DNA of 64,000 bases, from NCBI GenBank assembly GCA_002471665.1, contig DKQK01000002.1, forward strand, positions 34,952 to 98,951. The letters run 5' to 3'. This stretch comes from Gammaproteobacteria bacterium UBA7310 (GTDB taxonomy: Bacteria > Pseudomonadota > Gammaproteobacteria > Pseudomonadales > Ketobacteraceae). Below, piece after piece: positions 17,595 to 25,674 of the stretch. Made by a program: the position numbers and the translations under genes. Below the pieces are notes generated by a model. The model made no database searches. It worked only from the letters and a program-made list of their open reading frames with translations, and was not told the origin of the DNA. How positions within the stretch are numbered: position 1 is the first letter of the stretch; each line of letters starts with the position of its first letter.

Positions 17595-18248
17595 TTATTC
17601 ACGACCCAGAATCCGTAAAATACGCAGGAACAGGTTAATAATATCCATATACAGGGCGGCGGCACTGTCCACGGCATTGTCCATGGTTTTGGGAATCTGG
17701 TTGGCCCGGCCCCAGTCATAGCCGATGTAACCACAGAAGATGGCCACCACAATCCAATCCAGAATGCCGTGATGAATACCGAAGACAAAGATCTCCACCA
17801 GCTCGACGACAATAACCACCAGCAGGGCAATGGTCAGCACGCCGGCAATCTTTTGGAAAAAGGCGGGAAACATGGACCCCAGACACATCATGATCACTGT
17901 CACCAGGCCCGTCACCCGGATGGCTTCAGCCACGATGTCCGGGTCATAACGACTCACCGCCAGATTGACGACAAACCCGAACGGCACTACCACGAAGTTA
18001 TAGCCAATGAAACTCACCGTGGGATTGCTGGATTTACTGTACAGGTACACCCCAAAAAAACAGGACGCCAGAAAACCCAGAATCAAAATCCAGGGACTCA
18101 CCCCGGCAACGGATTGCGGCGGAATGGTTTCCACCATGTACCAGTTCAAGCCAAAGCCCCATAACAGGGTCAAGCCGATGATCAGGTTGTAGGCGGTCGC
18201 GCTGATGATCGGGTCTGTCGTTCGGGTACGACTGAAGACATTATCCAT
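17595..18248 (-). CDS. Bax inhibitor-1 (BI-1/YccA) family membrane protein
   Basis: A 217-aa, seven-helix inner-membrane protein. The C-terminal family signature is clear: DWIVVAIFCGYIGYDWGRA followed by DNAVDSAAALYMDIINLFLRIL. The conserved aspartates here form the pH-sensitive di-aspartyl pair in bacterial BI-1 proteins, which can leak calcium and, for YccA, modulate FtsH proteolysis. The length is typical. It is monocistronic, with 70-130 bases free on each side. Confidence 0.92.
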   Translation of the reverse strand: MDNVFSRTRTTDPIISATAYNLIIGLTLLWGFGLNWYMVETIPPQSVAGVSPWILILGFLASCFFGVYLYSKSSNPTVSFIGYNFVVVPFGFVVNLAVSRYDPDIVAEAIRVTGLVTVIMMCLGSMFPAFFQKIAGVLTIALLVVIVVELVEIFVFGIHHGILDWIVVAIFCGYIGYDWGRANQIPKTMDNAVDSAAALYMDIINLFLRILRILGRE

Positions 18249-18319
18249 GTTGATTCCTTACCGCTATTGAAAGGTCTTGCTTGATTGATGTTACGCCAAT
18301 CTTAGCCGAGGCAGGCGGC

Positions 18320-18898
18320 TTAAGCGACCACCGCGGCGCCCGTAGCGCCGCCACCTGCGGGCTGCCGCTCCTTCACCAACACGGTGAGGGTCAGAGCCGC
18401 CACCTTTGGGGTGCCCACACCCTGCCCCACCGGATAGGGGAGCCTGTCACCGGAAGGCCGATAGCCACGGCGCCGGTAAAAATCGATCAAGGCGGTATTC
18501 TGGCTGACCACACAAACCTGAAAACGGTGGTGCCAATCCCGGGCGTACGCTTCCGCGTACTGCAGCAGCGCCTTACCACAGCCCTGCCCCTGTAATTCCG
18601 GGGCGACCGCATAGGTGCCGAACTCTACGGCATCCGCCAACCGCTTCACGGCGATGCAGCATCGGGGCCGATCCCCGGCAAAGCCAACGATCAGGTCACT
18701 GTCATTCTGCTGGATCAATTGCACCAGCGCCTGGGCGGTAATACGCTCGCCGTCCACCAGGTGCTGCTCGGTGGTCCAGCGACCGGCACCATCATCCTTA
18801 CCACGATAGGCGGCATTAATGAGCCCCCGTATGTCCTCCAGCGCGGCCGGATCCCTGTGTACCCGATACTCCAATTCTTGGCTTGCCGAGCCCGACAT
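18320..18898 (-). CDS. GNAT family N-acetyltransferase
   Basis: A 192-aa acetyltransferase starting at ATG 18898, chosen because it overlaps the stop of the HxlR regulator as TAATG, a classic coupling arrangement. The acetyl-CoA binding motif A is VAPELQGQGCGKALLQYAEAYA, and the C-terminal part QNTALIDFYRRRGYRPSG is typical of GNAT enzymes. The substrate cannot be told. It is translated together with the upstream regulator, which suggests shared control through the operators at 19211-19259. Confidence 0.88.
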   Translation of the reverse strand: MSGSASQELEYRVHRDPAALEDIRGLINAAYRGKDDGAGRWTTEQHLVDGERITAQALVQLIQQNDSDLIVGFAGDRPRCCIAVKRLADAVEFGTYAVAPELQGQGCGKALLQYAEAYARDWHHRFQVCVVSQNTALIDFYRRRGYRPSGDRLPYPVGQGVGTPKVAALTLTVLVKERQPAGGGATGAAVVA

Positions 18899-19191
18899 TA
18901 CAGTCGTTTCTGCCATTTGATAGCCCACCCCTTCAACGGCTGGTAAATCTCCAGCAACTCCTCTCCCAACGGGGACAGGCCATAGCCCTGGCTGTCCTGG
19001 TTTTCCACCAACAACGAATGCTTGAGCAGCTTCAGTCGGCTGTTTAATGTGGTGGGGGAAATATCACCGCAGGCCGCCTGCAGCTCCCGAAAGGTAAGAG
19101 GCCCCGAACGCAGCTCCCAGATTATTCTCATTACCCATTTTTTGCCAAGCAATTCAATAATTTCTGCAATAGCCGGACGCTTTTGATTCAT
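18898..19191 (-). CDS. HxlR-type winged-helix transcriptional regulator
   Basis: A 97-aa single-domain regulator: LGKKWVMRIIWELRSGPLTF, then FRELQAACGDISPTTLNSRLK and LVENQDSQGYGLSPLGEELL. This is the HxlR winged helix that binds DNA as a dimer. The ATG at 19191 is preferred because CAGG precedes it at a good distance, although a TTG at 19206 is also in frame. It has no obvious thiol-switch cysteine beyond one in the recognition region. It is divergent from the carboxymuconolactone decarboxylase-like gene, and two matching dyads in between are its likely binding sites. Confidence 0.88.
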   Translation of the reverse strand: MNQKRPAIAEIIELLGKKWVMRIIWELRSGPLTFRELQAACGDISPTTLNSRLKLLKHSLLVENQDSQGYGLSPLGEELLEIYQPLKGWAIKWQKRL

Positions 19192-19210
19192 TTTTTGTAC
19201 CTGCAACGCT

Positions 19211-19259
19211 TGCGCTACATTATTTGTAGCGCTATCTTAGCTACAAATAATGTAGCGCA
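19211..19259. promoter_or_regulatory. double operator and overlapping promoter between HxlR and CMD genes
   Basis: Two 17-bp dyads of the form GCTACA-N5-TGTAGC occur at 19214-19230 and 19240-19256, centred 26 bp apart. They are also inverted copies of each other: 20-base arms at 19211-19230 and 19240-19259 are perfectly complementary around a 9-base centre. A plus-strand sigma70-like promoter is embedded, with TTGCGC (19210-19215), a 17-base spacer and TATCTT (19233-19238). The first dyad therefore fills the spacer and the second lies just after the -10. A dimeric regulator bound here would block RNA polymerase. The minus strand also has a -10-like TAAGAT at the centre, fitting autoregulation. 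Confidence 0.8.
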
Positions 19260-19270
19260 GGAGCATAACA

Positions 19271-19828
19271 ATGTCGAATCCACGAGTACCTCCACGGCAG
19301 GCACCCTATTCCCCCCAGGTGGAAAAATCTTTCCAGGTGATTATGCCGCCGGGGATACCACCGCTGAATATTTTTCGCACGCTCGCCCACAACGAGCGGG
19401 TGCTGGCGCGGGTAGTGCAGGGTGGATTGCTGGATCGGGGCTCCATCAGCGTGGCGCAACGGGAGCTGGTGATTCTGAGAGCATGCGCCCTGTGCGGGGC
19501 TGAATATGAATGGGGTGTGCACGTCACTGCATACCATCATCAAGCCGGATTCAATGCTGCGCAGATCGCCGATACCTGTGCATCGGCCATCACCAACAGC
19601 CTGTGGAACGAGGAACAGCGCTCGCTGTTACGCATGGTGGACGAACTGCATGCCGATGCCACCATCAGCAGCACAACCTGGCAACAGTTACGTACTCTGT
19701 TTTCTGATGAACAGCTCATCGAACTGGTGATGTTGGCCGGGCAGTATCATGCCATCAGTTTTTTGGTCAACAGCTTACAGGTGGAAAACGAGGCGTTCGC
19801 CGCCAGGTTCCCAGCATCCACTCCGTAG
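19271..19828 (+). CDS. carboxymuconolactone decarboxylase / AhpD-like protein
   Basis: A 185-aa all-helical CMD-family protein preceded by AGGAG. The core is ELVILRACALCGAEYEWGVH, with C72xxC75 and E80/H84 arranged as in AhpD-type alkylhydroperoxidases, where the CxxC cycles between thiol and disulfide. It lacks a signal peptide. It could reduce peroxides or act in aromatic catabolism; the motif favours redox activity. Control by the divergent HxlR regulator is strongly suggested by the operator/promoter overlap just upstream. Confidence 0.88.
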   Translation: MSNPRVPPRQAPYSPQVEKSFQVIMPPGIPPLNIFRTLAHNERVLARVVQGGLLDRGSISVAQRELVILRACALCGAEYEWGVHVTAYHHQAGFNAAQIADTCASAITNSLWNEEQRSLLRMVDELHADATISSTTWQQLRTLFSDEQLIELVMLAGQYHAISFLVNSLQVENEAFAARFPASTP

Positions 19829-19880
19829 CGAGTGGTGGCAACACCCCACACCGTGATGCCCTGGCCCCAATGTGACCAGG

Positions 19881-20930
19881 CTACCAGCCCGTCAGATAAC
19901 GGCTGCGGTCTTTCAAGGACGCTTTTATCAAGTACGCGGTCAACACGCTTACCCACAACACCAGGCAGAAGGTCACGCCAAAGCCGATCAACCCCGGCAA
20001 CAGGTCAAGCAATGCCCGCAGGCCTGAGGCAGAAAGCGCAAACAATACCCAGGGGTGGATGAAGAAAACAGCAAAGCTGGTAGAGGCCAGCATTTTCAAA
20101 ACGGGAAGATGGCGGTGCTCATAGTGCTGTAACCACGACAGCAGAAAAAAACACATCACGACTTTCTGGATAAGCAGAATATCCACCCCGCCATACACAA
20201 ACATTTTTTCTTTATGAAAATTGCCATAGCCCTCATAAAAAAAGGCCTGAAACAGCGCCAGGCTGAGCACGGCAACACCCAGCAACCCGGTCTTGCCGCG
20301 CAGGGCCCGCGCCACCTGCTCATGATGAATGGAACTCAGTATGCCCAGCAGATATACCGGAATAAAGTAAAGCACTGAACGCAGTGGATACAGGTTCTCC
20401 TGTGGCCGGTGAATCAGCACCGCCACACACAACAGCAACAGACAAGCGGCAATACGCACGCTGGCAGCGAGCCGGATATACAACACGAAAAAAGGCGACA
20501 ACAGAAACATGATCAGGATAAACGGGATATACCAATAGGGCGTGGCAAGCTTACCGGTCCAGAGATAGATCGCGATGGCACGCAGCCACTGCCCCCAGCC
20601 CTGGGGATCACCTATGGCCAGCTCATTGTTATAGGGCAACGGCTCCGCGGTGACGACGAAAAAGCACAAGCCAAGCAGAGACAGAATCAGATAGGGCTGA
20701 AATACAAATTTGTATTTTTTCTCAAGAAAGGCACCATACTGAAAATTTCGATAGAACACATGATGAAAGAAGAAGCCTGAAATAAACACAAACAAAGCAG
20801 TGCCACCCGTGATCAGGTTAGCCAGTGTTTTTTCCCAAACCGTATCAATGGTCCAGGCACCATAGGAATGCCCGGCAACGATCATGACGATCGCAACACT
20901 TCTGAAATAATCGTACGAATTCAGTCTCAT
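19881..20930 (-). CDS. acyltransferase family 3 membrane protein
   Basis: A 349-aa multi-spanning protein of the acyltransferase-3 (OafA/NodX) family, which O-acylates surface polysaccharides or glycolipids using cytoplasmic acyl donors. The start is set at ATG 20930 because the family N-terminus follows at once (NSYDYFRSVAIVMIVAGHSYG, containing the R...H pair). The longer open frame upstream reads as non-coding. About ten hydrophobic segments are visible, ending with FAVFFIHPWVLFAL and a final helix. The gene body from about 20100 to 20800 looks more AT-rich than its neighbours, so recent acquisition is possible. No polysaccharide genes are adjacent. Confidence 0.85.
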   Translation of the reverse strand: MRLNSYDYFRSVAIVMIVAGHSYGAWTIDTVWEKTLANLITGGTALFVFISGFFFHHVFYRNFQYGAFLEKKYKFVFQPYLILSLLGLCFFVVTAEPLPYNNELAIGDPQGWGQWLRAIAIYLWTGKLATPYWYIPFILIMFLLSPFFVLYIRLAASVRIAACLLLLCVAVLIHRPQENLYPLRSVLYFIPVYLLGILSSIHHEQVARALRGKTGLLGVAVLSLALFQAFFYEGYGNFHKEKMFVYGGVDILLIQKVVMCFFLLSWLQHYEHRHLPVLKMLASTSFAVFFIHPWVLFALSASGLRALLDLLPGLIGFGVTFCLVLWVSVLTAYLIKASLKDRSRYLTGW

Positions 20931-21220
20931 ACAAACCAAACACCGCAAGCCTGCCGAAAGGCAAAGACCAAAACTGCATGCCGCCAGCAGTCTGCTGCCA
21001 CGGCAAAGTGGTATTGCAACGCCCGCGCTAGGGGGGGCCAAAAATACCGGGCTATCCTTCGGTGTTGGAGTACATAGAGACGCTTCGCGCTGATTCAAAC
21101 AAGCGGATTCTACAACCAGTTTCAGCAGGCGAAAATAGGGTTTGAAAAATATATTTCAAACCCTCAAAACGCCCGCTTGAACTCACTGAATAACATCACG
21201 AAATGATTAAGGGGCAAAGG

Positions 21221-21829
21221 TCAGAAAACGATTTTACACACAACTTTCCAATCGCTTCCCGTCACCCCACCCACCCCGTTCATCGCCGAGGCGGTATCAC
21301 TGAAAGTTTGCCCCCAGCTGTGAATGGTATTGTTGCGCAGGTAAAGATAATGCCCCAAACCGTCATACAGTGGCATGTTCAATTTCGTGGTCCCCATACC
21401 CAGAATCATCTCAGTGGCATTGCTGCTGAGATCCGCCACTTTGGCATTGGGGAAGTCGCAAACCCGCTTCAGATAATCCACCACCGCGGCCGGCGGCATC
21501 CCTATGCCAAATTTAGGATCACGCTGGTCCGCCCCATTGACGACCACGGCATTAATACGCTCGATGTAGGAAGCGATGGTCCAATTATTAAACCCGGCAA
21601 AGCTTTGGGTAAACTGCTCGATTGAATCCAGAATGTCCTGCCGCCCATCGGCCTGCAACATGCGCAGATAGGTTTTGATTTCAGCCAGGATTTTAGTGGG
21701 GCTTTCGCCACCCGCCTCCAGCGCCGCATGCTTACTCTGGGGGCTGTGGTTATGCAGGGCATACAGTGAACTGGTGAACCCACAAATGCCCCATGGCGCA
21801 TTCATGAGTCCCATCTTGTTTATTGGCAT
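21221..21829 (-). CDS. unrecognised protein with papain-like cysteine/histidine motifs
   Basis: I do not recognise this protein as a named family. ATG 21829 is chosen because GAGGA precedes it at normal spacing, giving 202 aa; a GTG start at 21883 would add 18 residues. It has no signal peptide and no membrane helix. The N-terminal WGICGFTSSLYAL places C16 in a context resembling the papain CGSCWAFS motif, with N10 six residues before it where papain has its oxyanion glutamine. Near the C-terminus GHYLYL (H160) is followed by IHSWGQTF, reminiscent of the His then NSWG pattern. A middle helical region separates the two. A cysteine peptidase or amidase fold is possible but unproven. It stands alone, 290 bases upstream of the acyltransferase. 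Confidence 0.65.
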   Translation of the reverse strand: MPINKMGLMNAPWGICGFTSSLYALHNHSPQSKHAALEAGGESPTKILAEIKTYLRMLQADGRQDILDSIEQFTQSFAGFNNWTIASYIERINAVVVNGADQRDPKFGIGMPPAAVVDYLKRVCDFPNAKVADLSSNATEMILGMGTTKLNMPLYDGLGHYLYLRNNTIHSWGQTFSDTASAMNGVGGVTGSDWKVVCKIVF

Positions 21830-22006
21830 TGCTTTGTCCTCAAGCACGTTCTTATGGTCGATGTCGATGATCTGCGCTGACACATCCGCAGGGGTTATCT
21901 GACAACTGAGTATAGGTGGGAATGGCTGCTTCGTCTTAGGTGATATTGCCGGTTTTCACTGGTCAATTACTACAATCCGATCACAGTCTGTCCGGCCACA
22001 ACCAAA

Positions 22007-22036
22007 GCACCCCCACCGTGACCGGCGGGGGCCTTT
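22007..22036 (-). terminator. probable intrinsic terminator of the cytochrome c gene
   Basis: On the minus strand a GC-rich hairpin with CCCCC and GGGGG arms (22010-22031, one internal mismatch, loop GTCA) follows the stop at 22076 by about 40 bases. Only a short T-run follows, so strength is uncertain. Confidence 0.55.
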
Positions 22037-22075
22037 GGCAACGCCCATGAACGGGTTGTCGCCTAAGGATGGACA

Positions 22076-25000
22076 CTATTGCCAACGGGAACCGAAACGC
22101 TCATCCCCATCGGCCACACCATCGGCGTTACGGTCGATGGCGATTCGGTAGCCTGTCCCCACCGGTACGCAGGTGAACGTAATCGCGTGCCGGTCACTGG
22201 TGGCAAGGCTCAGCAGTTGCGCCGGGGTCAATGGCGGGAACAGCGAGCTGTCGCTACGGTACAGGCCGGATTCGTAAATAAAGCCACGTTCGCGCCCTAA
22301 CAGATTGGCTTTGGCCACCAGATCGCATTCCCCCATTGCTGCCCGCGAGGCCATCAAACCGATGCGATCGCCGGCATCGCCACCGGCCTGGCGGGTATAG
22401 GTTACCTGCTGCCCGACAATGGGCTTGAAGTTGGAATCGAACGCAAACAGGTAAGCACTCAGTGCCCGGCGCGCCTGGAACCCGGCGGGATCGGGAATCG
22501 GCAAAGGCTCGCCGAATTCGTCCAGCTTGAAGGTGGGCAAACCACCGGGATTGGGCCCGATTGGATTACTGAAATTCATATTTTTCACGAATACCTGGCC
22601 GGTGAGGTGATGTTCCACACTGCCCACGGCACCATCGGGCTGGAAACCATAACCCCGCACCGCCGGAATGGAGGGATTGATCTGCGGACTGGGTGTCAGG
22701 GTGCGGTTGCTGTCCGGCGAGGACGCAAACATACCCACCTTCTGGTACATATTGCGGAAGTGCGCCACCTTAAACACCATCGGCAGATTTTCGAACGAGA
22801 GGCGGCCACTGGTACCAAAGAACCCGGGCTTGTCCGTGAACCCAAGATTACCCTGCGGATCATAGGTGTGGCAGCCATTGCAGTTATGCAATCGGTCCAC
22901 CGGTAACTCGGTCATCACCATATTGCCGTTCTCATCCAAAACCGGAATACCGTCTTCATCCAATTGCGGCATCTTCTGGTGATAGATGGCTTCCCCCATG
23001 GCTTCAATGGGCGACAGGGAATTATCCAGCGCCCGGATTGGATTGGGTGGGTACATCAGCTCCAGGGCAAAGCGGGTGAAGGCGCTCATCTCAGCCTCGG
23101 TCAACATGTCATCACGGCCCACCAGGCCGGGGAACGCAACATTGAACGAGCTGAACGCCAGAAACTCGTTGAACATACCGGAATCAGGCTGTGCGGATAC
23201 TACCGGGTTGCCGCTGTCATCCAGGTAAGGGGTACCGTCCTGCTGAATGGCGCCATTACGGTCGCCCCGCCAGTGCATGGCACCGTGGTTGGCCAGCCCA
23301 CGCAGACTTTGGGTGGTCATAGGCCCCTTCACCGGCAGGAATGCGTCAAACAACGGCGCGGCTGTGGGCAACAATGAAATGATGATCTCGGGAATAAAGG
23401 TGAAAATGCCTTCCGGCTCACCGTTGCGGGTAATGGGTAAAGGCCCGCCTCCGGGGTTGCCCAGATCCCAGGACAGGTGATCCATATCGCCGCCTACATG
23501 GCAACTGGCACAGGCCTGGGTACCGTTGGCCGAGGTATAGCGGGCGTCATACAGAAACCTGCGGCCGGCGATGATGTGTTCCGGCTCCGGGTTATACAGG
23601 GTGGTGTGCGCAACCTCTTTGCGCCCGGCCACATCCACCACGGAGATGCCGTTGTCAAAGCGGGTCATCACATAGGCTTGGCCGGTTTTATCATTGTAAA
23701 CAACACCGCTGGGGCCACCGGCACTCAATGAAATCTGGTTATTCGCGTTGGCGGTAATGCTGCCTCCTTCCAGGTCCGCGGTATCGTAGATGGCCAGTTT
23801 TCCAGAGCCCTGGGCCACCACCATCAACTTGGCGCCATCGGCACTGACCGCCATGTCCTGGGGAAACGCCAGGCTGAGATCGCCCTCTCCCTCACCGTCT
23901 ATGATGTGCGGATTGAGATCGTTGTATTGCATGGCGCCGGTGGCCGGATCCAATACCGTAATGCGACTGTCAACGATTTCGCCCCGCACGGAGGTCACCC
24001 CCATACCGGGGTTGTGACCTTCAAAGCGCACGTCATTGTTGGCATCGGTGTTGGAAATATACACCTTACCGTTCACCGGATTTACCGCCATATTGAACAA
24101 GGTGGTGCCCACATGGGGATAGGTTTGCGCCTGAATCTGCTGCGGCGGATATTGTGTGGCATCGATGGTAAACACATCGTAATCCGGCAGTTGCACCCGC
24201 ACCCAGGCATCAAAATTGGTACCCTGATCATCGTACCAATGGTAGCTGCCATCAGCACCGGCCTTGTATTTTACAACGCGCGAAGTCAGGGGCTGGCGGG
24301 AGCCGTCATTCTCGAAGAAAAAGAACGGATTGGTGGGGTCCACCCGATCGGCATACACCGTGGCCACCGCCTCCTTGGACGCAACGGTAGTCCGGTTTCC
24401 GGAGTAAAACGGTGCGGCATAGACACGGCTGCCATCGGCGCTCACGGCCAACGCCCGCGGAGTATCGGCGAACAATACCAGCTTATTAAGACGCTCACCG
24501 CCGGCCGCAGAGCCCAGGTTATCGGCATCAAACACCCAAACATCCGCGCGCCCTGTCGCCGGGTTGTGCAGGTCAGGATCATCCCCCGTATTCTGCCCCC
24601 GGTGCGCCGTGGTAATAAAAGCCAGATTGCCGTCCGGGCCGCCAAACACAATATCGCGGGGCTCATCCCCCACGTGCAGGGTACGCACCACTCGGGCCTG
24701 ACCGTGCCTGCCGTCCAGCCTGATGATGCTGACCGAATCCGACAAATGATTCACCACCCAGACTTCATGTTGGTTGCGTACGGCAACGGATACAGGTTCC
24801 ATGCCCACGGACACCGAACCCATGGCTTTTAATTTACTGCGCTTTTTGCCATGTACCCGGAACATTTCAAGACGATTATCCGGGGTGTTCACCGCAAACA
24901 GCATCTTACCGTCGGGCGATAAGGCCAGTGGACGCACCTGCAGAGTTTCAAACAACCGATAATTGTGTTCCGGCGTGGGCACTGTGTTGAACGCAAACGG

Positions 25001-25129
25001 CCCCTGGCCGTTATGATTCAGGAACGCAGAGCCCTGCCCGGCCACGGAACCGGTGCTGACTGCGGCTCCCACGCAGAAGGCACCTGCTGATAGTAATCCC
25101 AGTATGTTATTCGCTTTAATACTACGCAT
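22076..25129 (-). CDS. exported beta-propeller / dihaem cytochrome c fusion protein
   Basis: A 1017-aa protein with a signal peptide (about 1-31). The first half is a YncE/YVTN-like beta-propeller: repeats such as PLALSPDGKMLFAVNTPDNRLEMF, PVSVAVRNQHEVWVVNHLSDS and DMAVSADGAKLMVVAQGSGKL. The second half carries two c-type haem sites, CASCH near residue 540 and CNGCH near residue 750, in a cytochrome c peroxidase/MauG-like setting (RGLANHGAMHWRGDRNGA). It ends with an EF-hand-like stretch DRNADGVADGDERF that could bind calcium. It is probably a periplasmic or secreted redox enzyme or electron carrier; the substrate is unknown. No matching partner is adjacent, and the upstream 340 bases contain no gene. 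Confidence 0.88.
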   Translation of the reverse strand: MRSIKANNILGLLSAGAFCVGAAVSTGSVAGQGSAFLNHNGQGPFAFNTVPTPEHNYRLFETLQVRPLALSPDGKMLFAVNTPDNRLEMFRVHGKKRSKLKAMGSVSVGMEPVSVAVRNQHEVWVVNHLSDSVSIIRLDGRHGQARVVRTLHVGDEPRDIVFGGPDGNLAFITTAHRGQNTGDDPDLHNPATGRADVWVFDADNLGSAAGGERLNKLVLFADTPRALAVSADGSRVYAAPFYSGNRTTVASKEAVATVYADRVDPTNPFFFFENDGSRQPLTSRVVKYKAGADGSYHWYDDQGTNFDAWVRVQLPDYDVFTIDATQYPPQQIQAQTYPHVGTTLFNMAVNPVNGKVYISNTDANNDVRFEGHNPGMGVTSVRGEIVDSRITVLDPATGAMQYNDLNPHIIDGEGEGDLSLAFPQDMAVSADGAKLMVVAQGSGKLAIYDTADLEGGSITANANNQISLSAGGPSGVVYNDKTGQAYVMTRFDNGISVVDVAGRKEVAHTTLYNPEPEHIIAGRRFLYDARYTSANGTQACASCHVGGDMDHLSWDLGNPGGGPLPITRNGEPEGIFTFIPEIIISLLPTAAPLFDAFLPVKGPMTTQSLRGLANHGAMHWRGDRNGAIQQDGTPYLDDSGNPVVSAQPDSGMFNEFLAFSSFNVAFPGLVGRDDMLTEAEMSAFTRFALELMYPPNPIRALDNSLSPIEAMGEAIYHQKMPQLDEDGIPVLDENGNMVMTELPVDRLHNCNGCHTYDPQGNLGFTDKPGFFGTSGRLSFENLPMVFKVAHFRNMYQKVGMFASSPDSNRTLTPSPQINPSIPAVRGYGFQPDGAVGSVEHHLTGQVFVKNMNFSNPIGPNPGGLPTFKLDEFGEPLPIPDPAGFQARRALSAYLFAFDSNFKPIVGQQVTYTRQAGGDAGDRIGLMASRAAMGECDLVAKANLLGRERGFIYESGLYRSDSSLFPPLTPAQLLSLATSDRHAITFTCVPVGTGYRIAIDRNADGVADGDERFGSRWQ

Positions 25130-25469
25130 TGTTTTCTTCCTCAGTCCGACGGTGCGATCCCCAAAGACAGCGCGCAGGGCAGCGCACTAATGCACGGATC
25201 GCCGATGCATTGGTGTAAACAAACAATAAAAGTGGTTTGCATTCAGAAGAATAAAGCGAACAACACGTCTGATGATTGAGTCTGTCTGTTAGCGTTAGTG
25301 AGTTGCGACGGGCTTTGTTTTTAGTGTTGTGTGCTTCACATCATCATGAACATTATTGATTATAGTTTGACCAGGCTGGTGCGCGAGGAAAGCGCAGGTG
25401 GATTATGCCAGGCCGTGACCAGGTTGGCACAGACACAACCTGTAACATTAGCTGGCACAGATTTCGCGA
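25130..25469. other. intergenic region upstream of cytochrome c gene
   Basis: About 340 bases with no credible gene. The part next to the cytochrome gene (25200-25370) is AT-rich and should hold its promoter, but I could not fix -35/-10 hexamers with confidence. Confidence 0.4.
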
Positions 25470-25607
25470 TCATTGATAGATGCGCTGAAAACCTTTGACG
25501 CTAAAACCATTCATGCGCTTTTTACCCACCAGAATAACGGGTACGCCGGTGGCACCCAGCACCAGGGCACACACCATCACCACCCTCAAACTGTACCCAC
25601 CATTCAT
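25470..25607 (-). CDS. possible 45-aa single-pass membrane peptide
   Basis: A short frame on the minus strand runs from ATG 25607 (or GTG 25613) to TGA at 25470. The peptide has one hydrophobic segment, VVMVCALVLGATGVPVILVG (residues 9-28), flanked by a positive KKR and a short basic C-terminal tail. AAGGG lies just upstream of the GTG. It begins about 70 bases downstream of the first diguanylate cyclase gene on the same strand, so it could be the last gene of that operon. Length alone gives no certainty; conservation in relatives would decide. Confidence 0.35.
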   Translation of the reverse strand: MNGGYSLRVVMVCALVLGATGVPVILVGKKRMNGFSVKGFQRIYQ

Positions 25608-25674
25608 ATGCACATTCCAACCCTTGATAATCCCGTTTCACACCACAGTATAACCGCAAACAACCCAGCAGCGC

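Noticed and set aside
23906..24832. Plus-strand frame of 308 codons
   Set aside because: Antisense to the beta-propeller part of the cytochrome gene; no motif, no ribosome binding site.
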